This document shows, in pieces, positions 23,823-26,517 of a DNA stretch of 26,517 nucleotides. Source of the stretch: Bacteroidales bacterium. Lineage in GTDB: Bacteria; Bacteroidota; Bacteroidia; Bacteroidales; P3. Under the pieces are notes generated by a model that worked only from the letters and a program-made list of their open reading frames with translations, did no database searches and was not told where the DNA came from. The position numbers and the translations under genes were made by a program. Numbering within the stretch: the stretch's first letter is position 1; every line of letters starts with the position of its first letter. The DNA lies in contig JALNVJ010000004.1 of assembly GCA_023227645.1 (NCBI GenBank), positions 1-26,517 on the forward strand. Reading direction: 5' to 3'.

Positions 23823-24667
23823 TAATAATCGCCTAAGGTTTCTTTTAATTGAGATAGAGCATTGTCTCTTTGTTCATCGTTTGGAGCAGCACCATGCCAA
23901 GTGTTTAAACCTTGCATAAAATCAACACCAAATCCCATTAAAGTATGCATTAAGATAACAACTGGCTTGCCTTTCTTAGTCAAGCCTTTAGCTTCATTTA
24001 GTCCTCTTAAGCAATCCTTCATATCGTTACCCTGCATCTCAAGAACTTCCCAGCCGAAAGCAAGAAATTTATCCTTAAGATTTCCTAAGCCTAAGACATT
24101 ATCAACAGTACCATCAATTTGTGCATTATTATAATCAATAATTGAAATTAAATTATCTAGCTTATTTCCTCCAGCAAACATAGCTCCTTCCCAGATTTGT
24201 CCTTCTTGTAATTCACCATCTCCATGAAGAGTGTAAATAAGATGACCACATCCATTCATTTTCTTTGCCAAAGCAGCACCTATTCCAACAGATAGTCCTT
24301 GACCCAAAGAACCTGAAGCAACTCTAATTCCTGGAAGCTTGTATTTTGGAGTTGGATGACCTTGAAGAGGAGAACCTAAAGATCTAAATGTTGATAAACT
24401 AGATACAGGGAAAAAGCCTCTACGTGAAAGGACACTATACCAAACTGGAGATATATGTCCATTAGATAAGAAGAACATATCCTCTCCTTTTCCTTCCATC
24501 GTAAAGTTTTCTGGTTTGCTATCTAATACTTCGAAGTAAAGGGCTGTCATAAGGTCTGTGCAACCCAATGATCCACCAGGATGACCTGAGGAACAACCAT
24601 TCACCATTCTAACGATATCTCTTCTGACTTGAGAAGCGATATTTTCTAACTCTGCTATTGTTGCCAT
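23822..24667 (-). CDS. Transketolase N-terminal subunit (split transketolase)
   Basis: This 281-residue protein is the thiamine-diphosphate-binding N-terminal half of transketolase. The cofactor motif begins GDG at G149-D150-G151 (HGDGELQEGQIWE) and ends with NN at 180-181 (IIDYNNAQIDG). The early SSGHPGGSLGCTDLM with H29, and VASGSLGQGLSVGIG, are also diagnostic. It works with the C-terminal subunit at 21460-22413. A -7 box lies 24 bases upstream. The stop codon overlaps the start of the VWA gene by one base, so ribosomes probably pass directly from one to the other. Confidence 0.93.
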   Translation of the reverse strand: MATIAELENIASQVRRDIVRMVNGCSSGHPGGSLGCTDLMTALYFEVLDSKPENFTMEGKGEDMFFLSNGHISPVWYSVLSRRGFFPVSSLSTFRSLGSPLQGHPTPKYKLPGIRVASGSLGQGLSVGIGAALAKKMNGCGHLIYTLHGDGELQEGQIWEGAMFAGGNKLDNLISIIDYNNAQIDGTVDNVLGLGNLKDKFLAFGWEVLEMQGNDMKDCLRGLNEAKGLTKKGKPVVILMHTLMGFGVDFMQGLNTWHGAAPNDEQRDNALSQLKETLGDY

Positions 24668-24690
24668 ATAAACTTTTCGTTTTAAAGGTG

Positions 24691-24698
24691 CAAAATTA
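24691..24698 (-). promoter_or_regulatory. -7 promoter box of the split transketolase operon
   Basis: On the minus strand this reads TAATTTTG, an exact -7 match, 23 bases upstream of the ATG at 24667. No TTTG is seen 19-21 bases further upstream. Confidence 0.5.
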
Positions 24699-24772
24699 GT
24701 TAAAAAAAGCGAGTGTATATAATTATTGTAAATGAATTATTAACATGATGCTAATAGGATCAGTCTATCTAT

Positions 24773-25621
24773 TTATCTTATAAGGTTTACTACCCCATCT
24801 TTGCCAAATATATATCCATCCATATATTCGCATTTAATAACATAAGCATAGGTTCCCATTTCACATAAACGTCCTTGATAATATCCGTTCCAGCCTATTG
24901 AAATATCTTTTGAAGTAAATAAAAGTACGCCAGTTCTATTGAAAATTTTCATTTCATAAGTCTTTAACTTTTTATAGGCTGGTTTAAACGTTGTATTATT
25001 ATTATTTATATCGTTTGGAGTGAAGGCATTAGGAATAAACAATTCTCTTATTGTTGAAATAGTATCATAACCACTTTCAATAATTTTCTCTTCAATTGTA
25101 TTTTTGTTGTCAATTGATTGATTTGCTTTTGATAGAGGTTTAATTGAACTTATAAGAAACGGATTAGCTATCTTAGAAGAAGAGTTTTCATTTTCTTTAA
25201 TTTGAATTTTCTTTTCAGTTGAAATAAAATTGGAATTTGTTTGATTAGTGTTATTTGATTTAACTAAATTATTATCAGAAGACTCATTATTATCAATAAG
25301 CATAGCTTTTTTATCTTTATCAACCCTATTTATTACAATAGCTTTAATATCATTATCAATAATGGTCTTTTCTATACTTTCAGTTTTTACTTTTGAGATA
25401 TTAGTATTATTAGAAATAAGAATATCCTCTTTATCACTCTTTGTTGGAGTAGAAATGTATAGAATGAATATACCAAAAACTAAGATAGCAACCCCAGATA
25501 TTGTAAATATCGCCAGCCAATTAAATTTGGGTTTAGGGATTTGCGATTTAATATTATCCCAAGCTTCTTTTTGAGGAGCCTCTTCAAAGTTTTCAAATCT
25601 GTTTTTTAATCTATTTGACAT
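24773..25621 (-). CDS. Single-pass membrane protein with CHU_C C-terminal domain, candidate anti-sigma factor
   Basis: The 282-residue protein has a short cytoplasmic N-terminus with the motif FENFEEAPQKEAWDNI (9-24), one membrane helix at about 35-57, a long asparagine/serine/lysine-rich linker, and a C-terminal domain of roughly 88 residues starting at LFIPNAFTPNDINNN. That domain matches the gliding-motility/type IX-associated CHU_C type: MKIFNRTGVLLFTS and GWNGYYQGRLCEMGTYAYVI are its usual strands. The N-terminal aPxxxW-x2-I element is one I associate with membrane partners of ECF sigma factors in Bacteroidetes. It is encoded 40 bases after such a sigma gene. I infer that it holds the sigma factor and senses something outside the inner membrane. 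There is no signal peptide, so it should not be a normal type IX cargo protein despite its C-terminus. Confidence 0.72.
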   Translation of the reverse strand: MSNRLKNRFENFEEAPQKEAWDNIKSQIPKPKFNWLAIFTISGVAILVFGIFILYISTPTKSDKEDILISNNTNISKVKTESIEKTIIDNDIKAIVINRVDKDKKAMLIDNNESSDNNLVKSNNTNQTNSNFISTEKKIQIKENENSSSKIANPFLISSIKPLSKANQSIDNKNTIEEKIIESGYDTISTIRELFIPNAFTPNDINNNNTTFKPAYKKLKTYEMKIFNRTGVLLFTSKDISIGWNGYYQGRLCEMGTYAYVIKCEYMDGYIFGKDGVVNLIR

Positions 25622-25661
25622 ATATTTATATTCTAATCTATTATAAATTCATTTATTTATC

Positions 25662-26195
25662 CTAAGTAATACGGTCAGTTAATAGAGTTTTTAGTTTTTG
25701 TTTAGCCTTAAAGTTTTGTGACCTTACACACTCCTTAGATACTTCAAGAAAACTAGCAACTTCATCGTAAGAATTTCCTTCAATCTCAATCATATTAAAA
25801 ATAATTCTTTGCCTATTTGGTAGTTCTTGAATAGAGTCCAATATCATTTTAGATGAAAACTCATCATAGAAAGAATCATTATTAATTACTTCAGAAGGAA
25901 TATCAATATCATCGGTTGAAATATGCGAGAAACTCTTATCATAACGATAAAAATTCAAGGCTTGATTAATAAAAATCTTTCTAAGCCAAGCTTCAAAAGA
26001 GCCAAAAGGCTTATACTTATCCATACTGTTAAAGACCTTAACGAATGAATCTTGAAAAACATCTTGAGCATCTTCTCTACATCTACAATACCTTAAACAA
26101 ACCCCAAAAAGCTTCTGAGAAAACATATCATATAGAGCTTTTTGGGCTTTGGGATTTCCTTTTTTGCAGCCTTCAATTATATTATCCAAGTCCAT
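25662..26195 (-). CDS. ECF-type RNA polymerase sigma factor
   Basis: The 177-residue protein is an extracytoplasmic-function sigma factor, which directs RNA polymerase to a small set of promoters. Region 2 covers about residues 20-90 (CREDAQDVFQDSFVKVFNSM, then FEAWLRKIFINQALNFYR). Region 4 covers about 120-172 (LPNRQRIIFNMIEIEGNSYD, EVASFLEVSKECVRSQNFKA) with the helix-turn-helix that reads the -35-type element. It has no region 1 or 3 and no extra C-terminal domain. It is followed after 40 bases by the candidate anti-sigma membrane protein, the usual order for such pairs. No clear TAnnTTTG box was found in the 60 bases between it and rnpB; it may depend on its own recognition sequence or on readthrough. 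Confidence 0.93.
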   Translation of the reverse strand: MDLDNIIEGCKKGNPKAQKALYDMFSQKLFGVCLRYCRCREDAQDVFQDSFVKVFNSMDKYKPFGSFEAWLRKIFINQALNFYRYDKSFSHISTDDIDIPSEVINNDSFYDEFSSKMILDSIQELPNRQRIIFNMIEIEGNSYDEVASFLEVSKECVRSQNFKAKQKLKTLLTDRIT

Positions 26196-26257
26196 TCAAT
26201 GTATAGAACACTATGATTATAATAAATGTTTACTTTTGATACGAAAAAAAACAAAGC

Positions 26258-26517
26258 AATTCTCTATAAGCCGGGTTCTGTGTCCTTAAAATAAGGCTTC
26301 TATCATTAATCTAGGACTTATCTCACGATAAGCCTCAAACGACCTACCCCTCAGCCATTACGAGCGAGCAACTCTAGGCTGATATATTTGGTCTTTCAAC
26401 CCATAAGGTTTACCCCAACAACCTATTACTAAGTCATTGCGTGAGCTCTTACCTCACATTTTCACCCTTACCCTATTACTAAGGCGGTTATTTTCTGTGG
26501 CACTTGCTGTCAATACA
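26258..26517 (-). ncRNA. rnpB: RNase P RNA (3' part; 5' end beyond the window)
   Basis: RNase P RNA is the catalytic RNA that trims the 5' ends of tRNA precursors. Read on the minus strand, the segment contains conserved pieces in the right order: GACAGCAAGTGCCACAGAAA followed by AACCGCC, then GGTAAGGGTGAAA, GAGGTAAGAGCTCAC, GGTAAACC, and finally GAACCCGGCTTATAG near the 3' end. This arrangement fits the bacterial A-type RNA. The 5' part is cut off by the window edge at 26517. The 3' end is placed at about 26258-26262 by the CCCGGCTTATAGAG motif. A T-rich stretch (TTGTTTTTTTTCG) follows on the same strand and probably helps termination. Confidence 0.93.

Overview
The window is A+T-rich chromosomal DNA from a member of the Bacteroidetes, most likely the order Bacteroidales. 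The evidence is promoter sequences of the Bacteroidetes type (a -7 box TAnnTTTG), several Bacteroidetes-typical families (DUF4159, a fused GT3/GT35 glycogen protein, a CHU_C-type gliding/type IX C-terminal domain, an ECF sigma factor paired with a membrane protein), signal peptides ending in SxAQ or lipoboxes, and no strong Shine-Dalgarno sequences. No transposase, integrase, CRISPR array or tRNA was seen, so this looks like core genome rather than a mobile island.

Layout. 1-4112: a divergent partial gene (possibly rhomboid protease), then gyrA and a TPR protein, closed by a strong terminator. 4119-4797: degenerate short repeats and a frameshifted glutathione peroxidase gene. 4804-6902 (minus): an operon of outer-membrane beta-barrel protein, rsmE and a DUF4159 protein. 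6947-6993: two divergent promoters that overlap. 7007-12206: an FMN-dependent FabK/nitronate monooxygenase-like enzyme followed by a 1408-residue glycogen synthase-phosphorylase fusion. 12219-14478: a lipoprotein, a membrane-anchored EEP phosphatase/nuclease and endonuclease III. 14479-15736: mostly non-coding, with one 41-residue lipoprotein gene and an array of TACA-WW-TGTA motifs that runs up to an XRE-family regulator (15737-16366). 16449-20834: an NrnA-like DHH phosphoesterase, three FKBP-type prolyl isomerases of the cell envelope (context resembling gldI), and a DEDDh exonuclease. 20835-21459: non-coding, with two terminators and a second block of degenerate repeats. 21460-24667 (minus): a split transketolase whose two halves are separated by a von Willebrand factor A protein. 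24773-26195 (minus): an ECF sigma factor and a single-pass membrane protein with a CHU_C C-terminal domain, probably an anti-sigma factor. 26258-26517 (minus): the 3' part of RNase P RNA.

The most unusual points are the VWA gene wedged between the two transketolase halves in one tightly spaced operon, the motif array upstream of the XRE regulator, the sigma/anti-sigma-like pair whose membrane partner ends in a type IX-associated domain, the overlapping divergent promoters at 6947-6993, and the single-base frameshift in the glutathione peroxidase gene. None of these by itself proves a new system; the VWA/transketolase arrangement, the XRE array and the CHU_C anti-sigma candidate deserve the closest look.
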